64,000 nt of DNA from JADJNW01 sp964517145. Its GTDB lineage: Bacteria; Bacteroidota; Bacteroidia; Chitinophagales; Saprospiraceae. The DNA is taken from positions 17,351 to 81,350 of the forward strand of contig CAZFBN010000005.1 of assembly GCA_964517145.1 (NCBI GenBank). Direction: 5' to 3'. The position numbers and the translations under genes are program-made. Positions 45,172-54,190 of this stretch are shown in pieces. Every line of letters starts with the position of its first letter. The first letter of the stretch is position 1. The notes below the pieces were generated by a model. The model did not search any database, was not told the origin of the DNA, and saw nothing but the letters and a program-made list of their open reading frames with translations.

Positions 45172-46692
45172 TTATCTATCAAGCACTTCCTGCACTCTTC
45201 TTTTCCACAAATCGCCAAAAGGCTGACGCGGCTGTTGGCACAAATAAACCGTTGTCCCAAATTCACGCGCATATGAATCCTCTATTTTTCCAATGATTTG
45301 AATATCCGCAAAAAGTGCTTGCACCTCTTCGCCCAGTTCATTATTTACATAAATCAAAACATTTGTATCTGTATCTTCTTGTATCCAAAGACGATAGCTA
45401 TCGCTAAAACTGTTCACCGGCGGCAAATTTTTAGCAAACAATTCCACGGCACCGGCTTGTCCATAATTTTCACAATAAATCAGGCAGCGATTTTTATCGG
45501 GCACCCGCGCATAAGCAGTTGCAACATGCTGCGCCAATTCTTCCCAGCCCAGCATGTCGGCATAATCTTGCGGCAAGGGATAAATTTTGCCATCTTCCCA
45601 GCGCGTAGCGCCGTCAACGCCCCAATTTTCGCGGAGATTTTCACAATACGCCACCATTTTTGGAATGGATAAGTAAGGAACGCCCATCGGCAGTAGCGGA
45701 AAAAACAGCAAGGCAATTAAAATAGGCAAGGCCACTTTGAGCCACATGGATGATAATATTTTTTCAAAATAAGCGCCACCTGCTGCAATCATTACAGGAT
45801 ACAAACCCAAGGTGTAATAACTTTTGCCTTTTAATAATAAAAACAGCATGATTGTTATAATAAAAACAAAAGCAAGCAGCCTGTAAGGTTTACTTTCTTT
45901 ATATAAAAGTAAATAAATCAAGCCTCCAAGCCATACGATTGTAACCGGTAGATTCGCCAGAATTTGATCGAGTAAAAAATCAACATATTGGACATTTACC
46001 AATTGACTTTCCGACAATTCGCGCATGTGCGTGACGACTGGAAAACCATGTTGGTATTGCCAAATAAAATTCGGCAGAATAATAACAGCTGCCAGTAGCA
46101 CGGCACCAAATGTATATTTCGACCACAGCACGCGTCGATGCGGCGTGAGCAATAATCCGATTACCAAGGCAATCAAAAAGAACAATACCAGGTATTTGTT
46201 CAAAAATCCAAACCCGAAAGCAACACCAAAGCCAAGCAAATACCATGGATTTGTGGTATTCAAATAGCGCAAGACCAAATAACAAAACATGGTCCAGAAA
46301 AACATGTCCACTCCAACGGGTTGAAACAACCAGCCGCTCCGGGTAAAACTAATGGTCATCAAAACGCTGAGTCCCGCCAACAACTGTGCGTACTTGCCAC
46401 CGCCCATTTCACGCGCCATGAGGCACGTGAGCACCAAAATGCCGGTACTAAACAGCGATGGCAACAGTCTGACCGCAAACATAGAATCGCCGAGCACCGC
46501 TTGAATAAAGGCGGAAAGCCAGCCTATGAGCGGTGGATTCGACCAGTAGCCAACATCCAAATGTCGCCCCAGCGCCAGGTACAACATTTCGTCGCGGTGA
46601 AAGCCATAATTAACATTGGTAAAAAGATGGAACAGTAGTTTGGCGGCAGCCAGCAGCAAAATGAGGCGCCAGGCAATGGGTTTGAGCGGCAT
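45172..46692 (-). CDS. Glycosyltransferase family 39 / ArnT-like membrane protein
   Basis: The product, about 506 residues from the ATG at 46692 (an in-frame start at 46743 is also possible), has about 10-12 transmembrane segments. The GT-C motif is HRDEMLYLALGRHLDVGYWS with the NPPLIGWL that follows, typical of PMT_2 proteins that transfer sugars from polyprenyl donors. A C-terminal soluble domain (from about 380) follows. The likely substrate is a lipid or cell-envelope glycan; which one is not visible. No other LPS gene is adjacent. Confidence 0.85.
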   Translation of the reverse strand: MPLKPIAWRLILLLAAAKLLFHLFTNVNYGFHRDEMLYLALGRHLDVGYWSNPPLIGWLSAFIQAVLGDSMFAVRLLPSLFSTGILVLTCLMAREMGGGKYAQLLAGLSVLMTISFTRSGWLFQPVGVDMFFWTMFCYLVLRYLNTTNPWYLLGFGVAFGFGFLNKYLVLFFLIALVIGLLLTPHRRVLWSKYTFGAVLLAAVIILPNFIWQYQHGFPVVTHMRELSESQLVNVQYVDFLLDQILANLPVTIVWLGGLIYLLLYKESKPYRLLAFVFIITIMLFLLLKGKSYYTLGLYPVMIAAGGAYFEKILSSMWLKVALPILIALLFFPLLPMGVPYLSIPKMVAYCENLRENWGVDGATRWEDGKIYPLPQDYADMLGWEELAQHVATAYARVPDKNRCLIYCENYGQAGAVELFAKNLPPVNSFSDSYRLWIQEDTDTNVLIYVNNELGEEVQALFADIQIIGKIEDSYAREFGTTVYLCQQPRQPFGDLWKRRVQEVLDR

Positions 46693-46829
46693 GATTTCTA
46701 TTTTTACCAAAGATGCAAATTTTTGATCGCTTCCCTCACTCATCAGCCTTTAAATTCAATCGTTCCGACTTGCTTATTAATGTTAATCCTTTTTATTGGA
46801 TAAAATATTCGTTCTTAGCAGTCTAATAC

Positions 46830-46868
46830 CAAATTTGAAATATGAGATTTGAAATGTGAAATTTGAAT
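46830..46868. repeat. Word-like intergenic repeat (AAATTTGAAATATG type)
   Basis: Three degenerate copies of AAATTTGAAATATGAGATTT-like text lie upstream of the peptidase gene; the same word is seen at 5400-5438. Confidence 0.6.
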
Positions 46869-46915
46869 CATACATTCATCTAAACCTTTATTCAAATAAA
46901 CGATCTTTTTTGACT

Positions 46916-49498
46916 ATGAAAAAATACTACTTCCTTGGGCTCACCCTGCTGTGGGCAACGTTGTTTGCCACCGCTCAAAACACCTATTTTTTCCCGAAGC
47001 ACCAGGGCAATTTTGACCCGAATATTCCCACGTCGGAGCAGTTTTTAGGCTATCCGATTGGTACGCATTTTACAAGGCAAGATCAGGTGGCAGCTTATTT
47101 CAAAGAGTTGGATCGACTTTCGGATAAGGTCAGTTTTCAGGTGATCGGAAAAACCTATGAAGAACGATTGCAAGTTATTTTGACGATTACTTCCCCTGCG
47201 AATCATGCTAAGTTGGAGCAAATCCGCCAGGAACATTTGAAATTGGTGGATCCAGCTTTGCCGGAACCTGATTATAAATCGATGCCGGTGATCGTACACT
47301 TGGGCTACGGCGTACACGGCAACGAAACGTCGAGTACCGAATCTGCGCTGATGGTAGCGTACTACCTCACGGCTTCTCAAAGCGAGGAAACCCAGCGCTG
47401 GCTGGAAGAATCGGTCGTCACCATCGATCCATGCTTCAACCCGGACGGACGTGATCGCGCCGCTAATTTTCACAATCAATACAAATCTTTTCCGCCTGTG
47501 GCAGACCCTGTGGATCGGGAACACAACGAGGTGTGGCCCGCCGGGCGCACGAATCACTACTGGTTTGACCTCAACCGCGACTGGCTGGCAGTGGTACACC
47601 CCGAAAGCAAAGCGCGGGTGGATTTTTTTCACCAGTGGTATCCCAACATTATGACCGATTTTCATGAAATGGGTACGAATGGCACCTATTATTTTGAGCC
47701 AACGCCGCCGCTGGGTTCCGAAAGTCCGGTTTTGCCGCGCTGGGTGTATGAGGTTTGGAATGTGAAACTCGCTCAATTCCACGCAAAAGCACTGGATGAA
47801 CTGGGTGTTTTATATTTTACAAAAGAACAATATGATAATTTTTCGCCGATTTACGGCGCTACGTATCCCGATTTTCATGGAGCAGTGGGTGTGACCTTTG
47901 AAATTGGCAGTTCGCGCGGGTTGGTGCAGGAGAGTGGAGATGGGTTGAAAACTTTTGCCGTTACCATTCGAAATCACACTGCAACTGGATTGGCTACGGT
48001 GCGCGGCGCTGTGGAAGAACGGGAATTTTGGCTGAAAGGGCAACGCGAATTTTTCAAAACGGCAATGAATGACGCTGCTAAAAATCCGAATAAAGCCTTT
48101 GTTTTTGGCAATTCTAAAGACAAAAATCTCACCAATAAATTTTTAGACCTCGCGCTGCGCCACAAAGTGGAAGTGTATGAATTGTCGCAAAATGTGACGC
48201 TGGAAGGCAAAAATTTTGAAAAAGGCAGCGCTTATATCATTCCCAGCGGGCAAAAGCAATATTATATCGTTCACTCGTTGTTTGAACCATTAAATTCCTT
48301 TGTGGACAGCGTTTTTTACGACATTACTGGCTACTCGATGGCGCAAGGCTACGGCATCCCGTTTGCAGCGATCAAAGATGCGAAATTCGGCAAAGGCAAT
48401 CGCGTCACGCAGGTGCCCGCGCTCAAGGGCGGCGTGGACAATGGCAAAGCCGACTACGCTTACATTTTTAGTTGGAATGATTACAATGCATCCAAAGCCT
48501 TGTACGACCTGCAATCTGCGGGCGTGCTCACGCGTGCGGCGTTCAAGCCGTTCAGCGTAAAAATGGGTACTAACAAAAAAGACTTCAGCTACGGTAGCAT
48601 TGTGATTCCGGTTGGTTTGCAATCCATTTCGGCGGATTCGTTGTATCGATTGGTGGATCAAATCGGCAAAGTGACCAACATTGCCATCACCAGTGTTTCC
48701 ACGGGTTTCAGCGTGGCGGGCATTGATTTGGGCAGCGCCAATATTCGCACGGTCAAAAAACCGGAAGTTGCCCTTATCATCGGCGAAGGTGTGCAGGCGA
48801 ACGAAGCCGGTGAAACCTGGTTTGTTCTAAATAATCACCTGCAAATGCCGGTCACCAAAATTGATGTCAGTTCCCTGCGTCGCGCCGATTTCAATCGTTA
48901 CAACACCATTATCATGGTTAGCGGCAATTATGATTTTGATAAAAATATAATGGATCGTTTGAAAAGCTGGGTCGGCGGGGGCGGCACACTCATTACGTAT
49001 AAAACTGCTGCGCAATGGGCGATCAATCAAGGACTTGTAAGTGAAAAATTGATTGTACCAACCAAAGTAGATTCTACCAACACCAAGCGTTTTGATTTTG
49101 TGAATGCCTCAGAAATAAATGGCACAAGCAATATCGGCGGGGCGATTCTTCGGGCGGATTTGGACATTACCAACCCGATTGGTTTTGGATTAGAAGATCG
49201 GAATCTTTATACTTTTAGAAATAGCCGTTTGATTTTCAAACCTAGCTCAAATCCCTACGCGACAGTTGCAAAATATCCTGCAAATCCAGTGGTAAGTGGC
49301 TTTGTATCAAAGGATAATGCGCAAAAACTGGCGAATTCTGCTGCTGTTTTGGTAAGCAATTCCGGTGGCGGACGCGTAGTTTTATTTGCGGATAATCCAA
49401 ATTTCCGGGGCTACTGGCATGGTACTTCGCGTTTGTTTTTGAATGCCGTTTTCTTTGGCAATGTGCTGAATGTGCCGAATGTAGTGGCAGAAGAGTAA
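46916..49498 (+). CDS. Secreted M14-family zinc carboxypeptidase
   Basis: The ATG at 46916 starts a signal peptide (MKKYYFLGLTLLWATLFATAQ); the upstream in-frame codons translate repeat text. The roughly 860-residue protein has the M14 fold at about 40-350: zinc ligands in GYGVHGNETSSTES (HxxE), NPDGRDRA (substrate Arg), TDFHEMG, and the catalytic glutamate in VTFEIGSSRG. A large C-terminal region includes a GATase1-like part (MVSGNYDFDKNIMDRLKSW). It should act in the periplasm or outside as a peptidase. There is no sorting domain at the end. Confidence 0.87.
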   Translation: MKKYYFLGLTLLWATLFATAQNTYFFPKHQGNFDPNIPTSEQFLGYPIGTHFTRQDQVAAYFKELDRLSDKVSFQVIGKTYEERLQVILTITSPANHAKLEQIRQEHLKLVDPALPEPDYKSMPVIVHLGYGVHGNETSSTESALMVAYYLTASQSEETQRWLEESVVTIDPCFNPDGRDRAANFHNQYKSFPPVADPVDREHNEVWPAGRTNHYWFDLNRDWLAVVHPESKARVDFFHQWYPNIMTDFHEMGTNGTYYFEPTPPLGSESPVLPRWVYEVWNVKLAQFHAKALDELGVLYFTKEQYDNFSPIYGATYPDFHGAVGVTFEIGSSRGLVQESGDGLKTFAVTIRNHTATGLATVRGAVEEREFWLKGQREFFKTAMNDAAKNPNKAFVFGNSKDKNLTNKFLDLALRHKVEVYELSQNVTLEGKNFEKGSAYIIPSGQKQYYIVHSLFEPLNSFVDSVFYDITGYSMAQGYGIPFAAIKDAKFGKGNRVTQVPALKGGVDNGKADYAYIFSWNDYNASKALYDLQSAGVLTRAAFKPFSVKMGTNKKDFSYGSIVIPVGLQSISADSLYRLVDQIGKVTNIAITSVSTGFSVAGIDLGSANIRTVKKPEVALIIGEGVQANEAGETWFVLNNHLQMPVTKIDVSSLRRADFNRYNTIIMVSGNYDFDKNIMDRLKSWVGGGGTLITYKTAAQWAINQGLVSEKLIVPTKVDSTNTKRFDFVNASEINGTSNIGGAILRADLDITNPIGFGLEDRNLYTFRNSRLIFKPSSNPYATVAKYPANPVVSGFVSKDNAQKLANSAAVLVSNSGGGRVVLFADNPNFRGYWHGTSRLFLNAVFFGNVLNVPNVVAEE

Positions 49499-49508
49499 CA
49501 AATGGGAT

Positions 49509-49560
49509 ATGTGAAATGAGAAATTTGAAAAGTAGCACGGTTTCTCATTTCACATTTTTT
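49509..49560 (+). terminator. Terminator after the M14 gene, built from a repeat word
   Basis: ATGTGAAATGAGAAA and TTTCTCATTTCACAT form a perfect 15-bp stem with a 17-nt loop, followed by TTTTTT. The arms are inverted copies of the AAATGTGAAATTTGAA word. Confidence 0.85.
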
Positions 49561-49565
49561 AATTG

Positions 49566-49596
49566 TTGCGAAAGCCCTCAAATAGCGGTACATTTG
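49566..49596 (+). promoter_or_regulatory. Promoter of the DUF4834-like gene
   Basis: TTG (49566-49568) and TACATTTG (49589-49596) are 20 nt apart, a close consensus match. The start codon at 49613 would give a leader of only about 11 nt. Confidence 0.6.
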
Positions 49597-49612
49597 TAAA
49601 AAACCAAGTAGT

Positions 49613-49807
49613 ATGATAAAGTTATTGTTGTTAGGGCTCGTCATTTACGGGGTATACCGGTATTTTGCGATAGCCAATAGACAATTAGAAGCAGGTTCGG
49701 AACAAAAACAAGTAAGAGACAAGAAAGGTCCAATTAATATTCAAATCAATATCAATCGCGACAAGAAAAAAGAAGATGACTATATTGATTATGAGGATGT
49801 TAAGTAA
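49613..49807 (+). CDS. Small membrane protein, DUF4834-like
   Basis: The 64-residue protein has one N-terminal transmembrane helix (MIKLLLLGLVIYGVYRYF) and a charged cytoplasmic tail with alternating strands (NIQININRDKKKEDDYIDY). Bacteroidota genomes carry similar small proteins of the DUF4834 kind; no function is known. It is followed after 36 nt by the RluA-type gene. Confidence 0.7.
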   Translation: MIKLLLLGLVIYGVYRYFAIANRQLEAGSEQKQVRDKKGPINIQININRDKKKEDDYIDYEDVK

Positions 49808-49843
49808 GTAGGCAGTTCGCAGAAGCAGTAAGTAGTCTAAAGT

Positions 49844-50512
49844 ATGACAGAATTTAAAATTGGCGATCTGGTTTTGTACAAAAACAACCAACTCATCGCT
49901 TTCAACAAACCGGCGAATGTGCCGGTGCAGGAAGATAAAACCGGCGACAAATCTTTGTTGAACCTTGCGGAAATTTATGCAAAGTCAAAATTAGACGTGA
50001 TTCATCGCCTCGACCGACCCGCGACGGGCGTGGTGCTTTTCGCTAAAACCCACGGCGCACTGGTCTCCCTCAATGAGCAATTCAAAAACCGGCAAGTACA
50101 AAAAACTTACCTGGCTGTTGTCAAAGATGCGCCGCCAGATGCTGAAGGCACTTTGGTGCATTATTTGCGAAAAAATGCGAAAGACAATCGCTCGATTGCC
50201 ACGACGGATGAAGCACCCAATTCTAAACGAGCAGAATTACATTACAAATTGCTCGGCAGCAGCGACAATTATCATCTGCTTGAAATTCAGCTTATTACGG
50301 GGCGGCATCACCAGATTCGGGCGCAGCTCAGCGCCATCGGCTGTCCGGTGAAAGGCGATACCAAATATGGTTTTAAAAGAAGCAATCCCGATCATTCCAT
50401 TCACTTGCACGCTTGGAAATTGCGATTTTTGCATCCTGTTTCCAATGAAATGGAGGAGATTGTGGCGCCGGTGCCGACGGAAGACGCGGTTTGGAACGCT
50501 TTTTTAATTTAA
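49844..50512 (+). CDS. RluA-family pseudouridine synthase
   Basis: The 222-residue protein has the RluA signature HRLDRPATGVVLFAKT with the catalytic aspartate (about residue 51), the TYLAVV strand, and LLEIQLITGRHHQIRAQLSA. It has no S4 domain. It makes pseudouridine in rRNA or tRNA; which site is unknown. It is the second pseudouridine synthase in the window, of a different branch from the one at 36620. Confidence 0.92.
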   Translation: MTEFKIGDLVLYKNNQLIAFNKPANVPVQEDKTGDKSLLNLAEIYAKSKLDVIHRLDRPATGVVLFAKTHGALVSLNEQFKNRQVQKTYLAVVKDAPPDAEGTLVHYLRKNAKDNRSIATTDEAPNSKRAELHYKLLGSSDNYHLLEIQLITGRHHQIRAQLSAIGCPVKGDTKYGFKRSNPDHSIHLHAWKLRFLHPVSNEMEEIVAPVPTEDAVWNAFLI

Positions 50513-50524
50513 GCGTTTTAAAGT

Positions 50525-50532
50525 TATATTTG
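50525..50532 (+). promoter_or_regulatory. Candidate -7 element for the PIN toxin-antitoxin pair
   Basis: TATATTTG matches TAnnTTTG 18 nt before the antitoxin ATG at 50551. No TTG at -33 is present. Confidence 0.4.
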
Positions 50533-50550
50533 TATGATAAATAACTCGCT

Positions 50551-50772
50551 ATGGCAGTAAATAATCAAATAGAATCAAAGTTGAGTCCACTACAACTAGA
50601 ATTACTCAAAGTATTTTCTTTTAATCCAACCGAAGAAGAATTGCTGGAAGTAAAAGATATGCTCGCCCGATTTTTTGCTTACCGTTTCACCGAAAAAGTT
50701 GCTCAAGCTGCTGCAGAACAAGGCATTAGCGACACAGATTTAGACAATTGGCTGGAAGAAGATGAACAGTAA
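50551..50772 (+). CDS. Antitoxin-like protein of the PIN pair
   Basis: The 73-residue acidic, helical protein (LSPLQLELLKVFSFNPTEEE, AEQGISDTDLDNWLEEDEQ) overlaps the PIN toxin gene by 11 nt. Position, size and the tight overlap give the antitoxin call. The family is not recognised by a named motif. Confidence 0.78.
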   Translation: MAVNNQIESKLSPLQLELLKVFSFNPTEEELLEVKDMLARFFAYRFTEKVAQAAAEQGISDTDLDNWLEEDEQ

Positions 50773-51184
50773 GCTGCGCCTGGTTTTAGATACCAATGTT
50801 TTTTTGGTATCTATTTTACCCCATCACAAGTACTGGTGGCTATTTGGGGCGCTATTGCAGCAAAAATATACCTTATTACTTACCAATGAAATATTAGAGG
50901 AATACTATGAGAAATGTATTCAAAAATATGGTGTTTCTTTATCCGAACAGCGATTGGATTTTTTATTAGAACTTTCCAACATTGAGTTACTGACCATTTA
51001 TTTTAACTGGAATTTAATTACGGCAGACCCGGATGATAATAAATTTGTGGATTGTGCCGTAGCTGGGCAGGCGGATTACCTCGTTACACATGATAAACAT
51101 TTCAATATTTTATTAGAAATTCCATTTCCAGAGGTAAATATTATACGTTTGGAAGCATTGAAGCCACTGCTGGCACCTGAATGA
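50762..51184 (+). CDS. PIN-domain toxin
   Basis: The 140-residue protein has the PIN acidic residues: LRLVLDTNVFLVS (about residue 10), LTNEILEEYYEK (about 45), ITADPDDNKFVDCAVAG (about 90-100). This group of putative toxin PIN proteins cuts RNA when released from its antitoxin. The preceding gene overlaps it. Confidence 0.87.
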   Translation: MNSKLRLVLDTNVFLVSILPHHKYWWLFGALLQQKYTLLLTNEILEEYYEKCIQKYGVSLSEQRLDFLLELSNIELLTIYFNWNLITADPDDNKFVDCAVAGQADYLVTHDKHFNILLEIPFPEVNIIRLEALKPLLAPE

Positions 51185-51208
51185 TTTATCAAAAATTCAA
51201 ACCTTTTC

Positions 51209-51838
51209 ATGGATCTCCTTCAAAAATACTTTCAAAATCTTTCAGATACACAAAAGGCTCAATTCGAGCAGCTTGACCCGCTTTACCGCGACTGGAACGC
51301 CAAGATCAACGTCATTTCGCGCAAAGATATTGACAATTTGTACCTGCATCATGTGCTGCATTCTTTAGCTATTGCAAAAGTAATCCAATTAAAGCCCGGT
51401 GCGGCGGTGCTCGACATCGGTACGGGCGGCGGTTTTCCGGGTATTCCTTTAGCGATTTTATTTCCCGAAACGCAGTTTACCCTAGTGGACAGCATTGGTA
51501 AAAAAATAAAAGTCGTGCAGGGAGTGTCGGAGGCGATTGGTTTGAAAAATGTGACGGCGCTGCATCAGCGGGTAGAGGATTTCAAAAAACAACAATTCGA
51601 TTTTGCAGTGACGCGCGCGGTGACGACGCTGGACAAATTGTATGCCTGGAGTGCCCGGCTTTTCAAAAATAAAGAACAACACGTGTTGCCCAATGGCTTG
51701 CTGGCGCTTAAGGGCAGCACGTTTCGCGAAGAAGTGAAAACCTTGCCCAGGGATTCCTACGTGGAAGATTACCTCATCTCCGATTTTTTTGAAGAGGCAT
51801 ATTTTCAAGAAAAATTTGTGGTGTACGTGCAGGCTTAG
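51209..51838 (+). CDS. rsmG: 16S rRNA (guanine527-N7)-methyltransferase
   Basis: The 209-residue SAM-dependent enzyme has YRDWNAKINVISRKD, HHVLHSLAIAK, the SAM-binding VLDIGTGGGFPGIPLAI (about 67-83) and TRAVTTLDKLYAW. It methylates G527 of 16S rRNA. It lies 24 nt after the PIN toxin gene on the same strand but is unrelated to it. Length is normal. Confidence 0.95.
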   Translation: MDLLQKYFQNLSDTQKAQFEQLDPLYRDWNAKINVISRKDIDNLYLHHVLHSLAIAKVIQLKPGAAVLDIGTGGGFPGIPLAILFPETQFTLVDSIGKKIKVVQGVSEAIGLKNVTALHQRVEDFKKQQFDFAVTRAVTTLDKLYAWSARLFKNKEQHVLPNGLLALKGSTFREEVKTLPRDSYVEDYLISDFFEEAYFQEKFVVYVQA

Positions 51839-51921
51839 CGGCTGGTGTAACATCACTTGAGCCGCTGACATTTGTCATTCGTTTTTGATATTCAATTACT
51901 TAAATTGAATCAATCAAAAAA

Positions 51922-52317
51922 ATGAAGTATATGATTACCACGAACGAACGCCAGATTCGGATTTATTATAATCCAAATTCGCTCAATCAGCGAAAAGCCA
52001 TCGCTTTAGCAGAATCTATCTCGCCTCATGTGCAAAGCTTCGAGTTTTCAAAAGCGCCGATTAATCTAAGCAGTTGGGAACAAATTTTGCAGATGTTGAA
52101 TTTATCGCCTGTTGAACTCTTGGATGAAACGGATGCTTATTTTGAAAATCAGTTGAAAGGCCATGATTTTATGCTAGAAGATTGGATCAAAATCATTCAG
52201 CATCATCCTGATTTGTTGAAGGGCGCGATTGCCATCAAAGGTGACCGGGCAATCTTTTGCACTTCACCTGCCGATATTTACAAGCTTTTGGAAAACGTGA
52301 CCTTGCCCGTGGCTTGA
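51922..52317 (+). CDS. ArsC/Spx-like thioredoxin-fold protein without the active-site Cys (copy 1)
   Basis: The 131-residue protein has the ArsC-family beginning IRIYYNPNSLNQRKAIALAE, where the usual Cys of YxxPxCSKC is Ser/Asn, and later LLDETDAYFENQL, IQHHPDLLKGAIAIKGDRAIF, the counterpart of the P-x-L-x-x-P-I region. The fold is thus ArsC-like but lacks the redox cysteine, so it is not an arsenate reductase of the standard type. It may be a regulatory or binding domain. A paralog lies 299 nt downstream. Confidence 0.75.
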   Translation: MKYMITTNERQIRIYYNPNSLNQRKAIALAESISPHVQSFEFSKAPINLSSWEQILQMLNLSPVELLDETDAYFENQLKGHDFMLEDWIKIIQHHPDLLKGAIAIKGDRAIFCTSPADIYKLLENVTLPVA

Positions 52318-52615
52318 AGCAAAAGCGCTTGAAAATGCTTTCGGCAAATGCACGAAGCCTTTACGGGATTTTGTGATAAGTAATCTTATGTTTATGAATT
52401 TTGAAAGCATTGTAAACGTAAGTTGAGCCTCAATTTTGGGGTGTTATTTAACAGTTTTTAAAAACCAAGTATGGACTTAAAAAGCATTATTACAAAAAGT
52501 GGCGATTAGGATTCTAGGCAATTTTTTATATTTAAATATTGATTAGAATTAAAATAATTATTGACATTTTAGTAAAAATGTAGTATATTGTTTTATTTCT
52601 AACCAAATTCGCCTA

Positions 52616-52981
52616 ATGATGAAAACCCACGCCAGAGAAATCCAGATTTATTACAATCCGGATTCTAATTCCGATCGCAAAACCATTGCTTACGCACAAA
52701 GCGTGGTACCGCATCTGAAAACGTATGCTTTTGAAAAATCGCCCTCTACTGGCACCAGTTGGCACCAGATTCTACAAGCATTGAATGTGCACCCAAAAGA
52801 GTTGATGAATAAGGCGCACCCATACTACCAGCAGCACATCAGAGGACGTGAATTTGACGACGAAGACTGGATCAACGTTTTAAAATACAATCCTTCCATC
52901 ATCAAAGCGCCCATTGCCATGCGGGGTGATCGGGCGGTATTGTGCTGTACTCCGACGGATATTTACAAATTGACGCAATAA
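52616..52981 (+). CDS. ArsC/Spx-like thioredoxin-fold protein without the active-site Cys (copy 2)
   Basis: The 121-residue protein is a paralog of the previous gene: IQIYYNPDSNSDRKTIAYAQ, LMNKAHPYYQQHI and LKYNPSIIKAPIAMRGDRAVL match region by region. The active-site Cys is again missing (Ser/Asn). A CC pair near the end (AVLCCTPTD) has no equivalent active role in the family. The two copies are close, in the same orientation, and may be a functional pair. Confidence 0.75.
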   Translation: MMKTHAREIQIYYNPDSNSDRKTIAYAQSVVPHLKTYAFEKSPSTGTSWHQILQALNVHPKELMNKAHPYYQQHIRGREFDDEDWINVLKYNPSIIKAPIAMRGDRAVLCCTPTDIYKLTQ

Positions 52982-53008
52982 TTCCTCGTTTTTCCTGTTC
53001 CTTTTGCG

Positions 53009-53016
53009 TATTTTTG
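53009..53016 (+). promoter_or_regulatory. Candidate -7 element for the DUF3127 gene
   Basis: TATTTTTG matches TAnnTTTG 19 nt before the ATG at 53036. No -33 TTG is visible. Confidence 0.4.
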
Positions 53017-53035
53017 AGGAAAAATTAAAACCGAC

Positions 53036-53398
53036 ATGAGTTTCGAAGTGGAAGGCAAACTGCACAAGAAGTTTGACATTGAAAATAAAACCAGCTCTTT
53101 TCAGGCAAGAGAATTTGTATTGGAAGTACCGGATGGCAACTACCCGCAGTTCGTGAAGTTTCAATTGGTGCAAGATCGTTGCACTTTGATTGACAGTATG
53201 AGCGAGGGTGAAATGATAAAAGTACACTTTGACCTGCGTGGACGTGAGTGGCAAGGGAAATATTTCACCAATTTGAACGCCTGGCGCGTAGAAAAGGTGA
53301 GCAGTGATACCAGTGCGCCTGCGGCTACCACCGTAGATGCCGGTTCTTTCCCATCGGCTGCCGATGAACCCGCTGCGGACGACGACCTGCCTTTTTAA
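53036..53398 (+). CDS. DUF3127 protein with SSB-like acidic tail
   Basis: The 120-residue protein fits DUF3127 (FEVEGKLHKKFDIE, FQAREFVLEVPDGNYPQFVKF read in parts, VHFDLRGREWQGKYFTNLNAW). It looks like an OB-type fold followed by a low-complexity linker and the C-terminus DDDLPF. This ending is like the acidic tip of single-stranded DNA-binding proteins (DDDIPF) that recruits repair enzymes. A role near ssDNA or nucleic acid is therefore an inference. Confidence 0.8.
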   Translation: MSFEVEGKLHKKFDIENKTSSFQAREFVLEVPDGNYPQFVKFQLVQDRCTLIDSMSEGEMIKVHFDLRGREWQGKYFTNLNAWRVEKVSSDTSAPAATTVDAGSFPSAADEPAADDDLPF

Positions 53399-53487
53399 TC
53401 GTTATTTACATATCAAAATACCCATTCAAACGTTTTACCTGTGTAAAACCTAAGATGACATTGCATTCAAATACATAACCCAAAACC

Positions 53488-54027
53488 ATGAAAGGACTTC
53501 TTCTCAGTAGCGCGTTGCTCCTGGCTGCGAGCGTGCAGGCACAGATACTTACCGGTATTAGCTCTAAATGGAGTGATTCTTTTGGCGAGTGGACGATTTA
53601 TACCGATAATCAGGAATTGGAAGGCGAATTGCGACTGCGCTGGTTGGCAACCAACGACTGGACGGAATGGGAATACCGCTTGGGCGATGAAACAGGTACC
53701 ATTCGAATGAAGTGGAAGGATAATCCAAATGAATGGGAAGTGCGCGGCAGCAACGAAGTGGTGACCATGCGGACGGTATTGAATGGGAATTTCCGGGAGT
53801 GGCGCATTGTTGGTACTAAAAATTTTGACTGGAAAAGTCGCTATGGCAATACTTTCGACGAGTGGGAAATATCGAACAGCCGCCTGGGTATATTCAATGT
53901 GCTGACGGCTTGGGAAGGCAACCCTAGCGATTGGATCGTTGAAGACGAACTGGATGAAAATATAACCTTGCCTACTAAAATGTCGCTGGTATTTTTAGCC
54001 GTATTTTTTAGCTCACCAAAGTTTTAG
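53488..54027 (+). CDS. Secreted protein with six EW-type repeats
   Basis: The 179-residue protein has a signal peptide (MKGLLLSSALLLAASVQAQ) and six short repeats of about 20-25 residues, each ending in a pattern of E-W or D-W plus a strand: DSFGEWTIYT, NDWTEWEYRL, DNPNEWEVRG, GNFREWRIVG, NTFDEWEIS, GNPSDWIVED. The repeats suggest a small all-beta domain, perhaps a propeller-like or meander fold. The C-terminus ends with a hydrophobic run (MSLVFLAVFF). I do not recognise the family. Confidence 0.75.
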   Translation: MKGLLLSSALLLAASVQAQILTGISSKWSDSFGEWTIYTDNQELEGELRLRWLATNDWTEWEYRLGDETGTIRMKWKDNPNEWEVRGSNEVVTMRTVLNGNFREWRIVGTKNFDWKSRYGNTFDEWEISNSRLGIFNVLTAWEGNPSDWIVEDELDENITLPTKMSLVFLAVFFSSPKF

Positions 54028-54190
54028 AAAAATTTTTGTGACTTGGCTTACCTTTGAAAAGGTTTCCAAATAAAATTGGGATCCATCATTTTTTTGTTAA
54101 ATTTACACAAAATCAAAACTTTACACAGTTAAATTTAATTCTCTTTCTAGGTCGAAAGTCAGTATTCCATTTCCCAACCATCATTCGAAT

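Noticed and set aside
47045..47782. 245-codon open frame opposite the M14 peptidase gene
   Set aside because: The plus strand encodes the catalytic M14 motifs in full; the opposite frame is a shadow.
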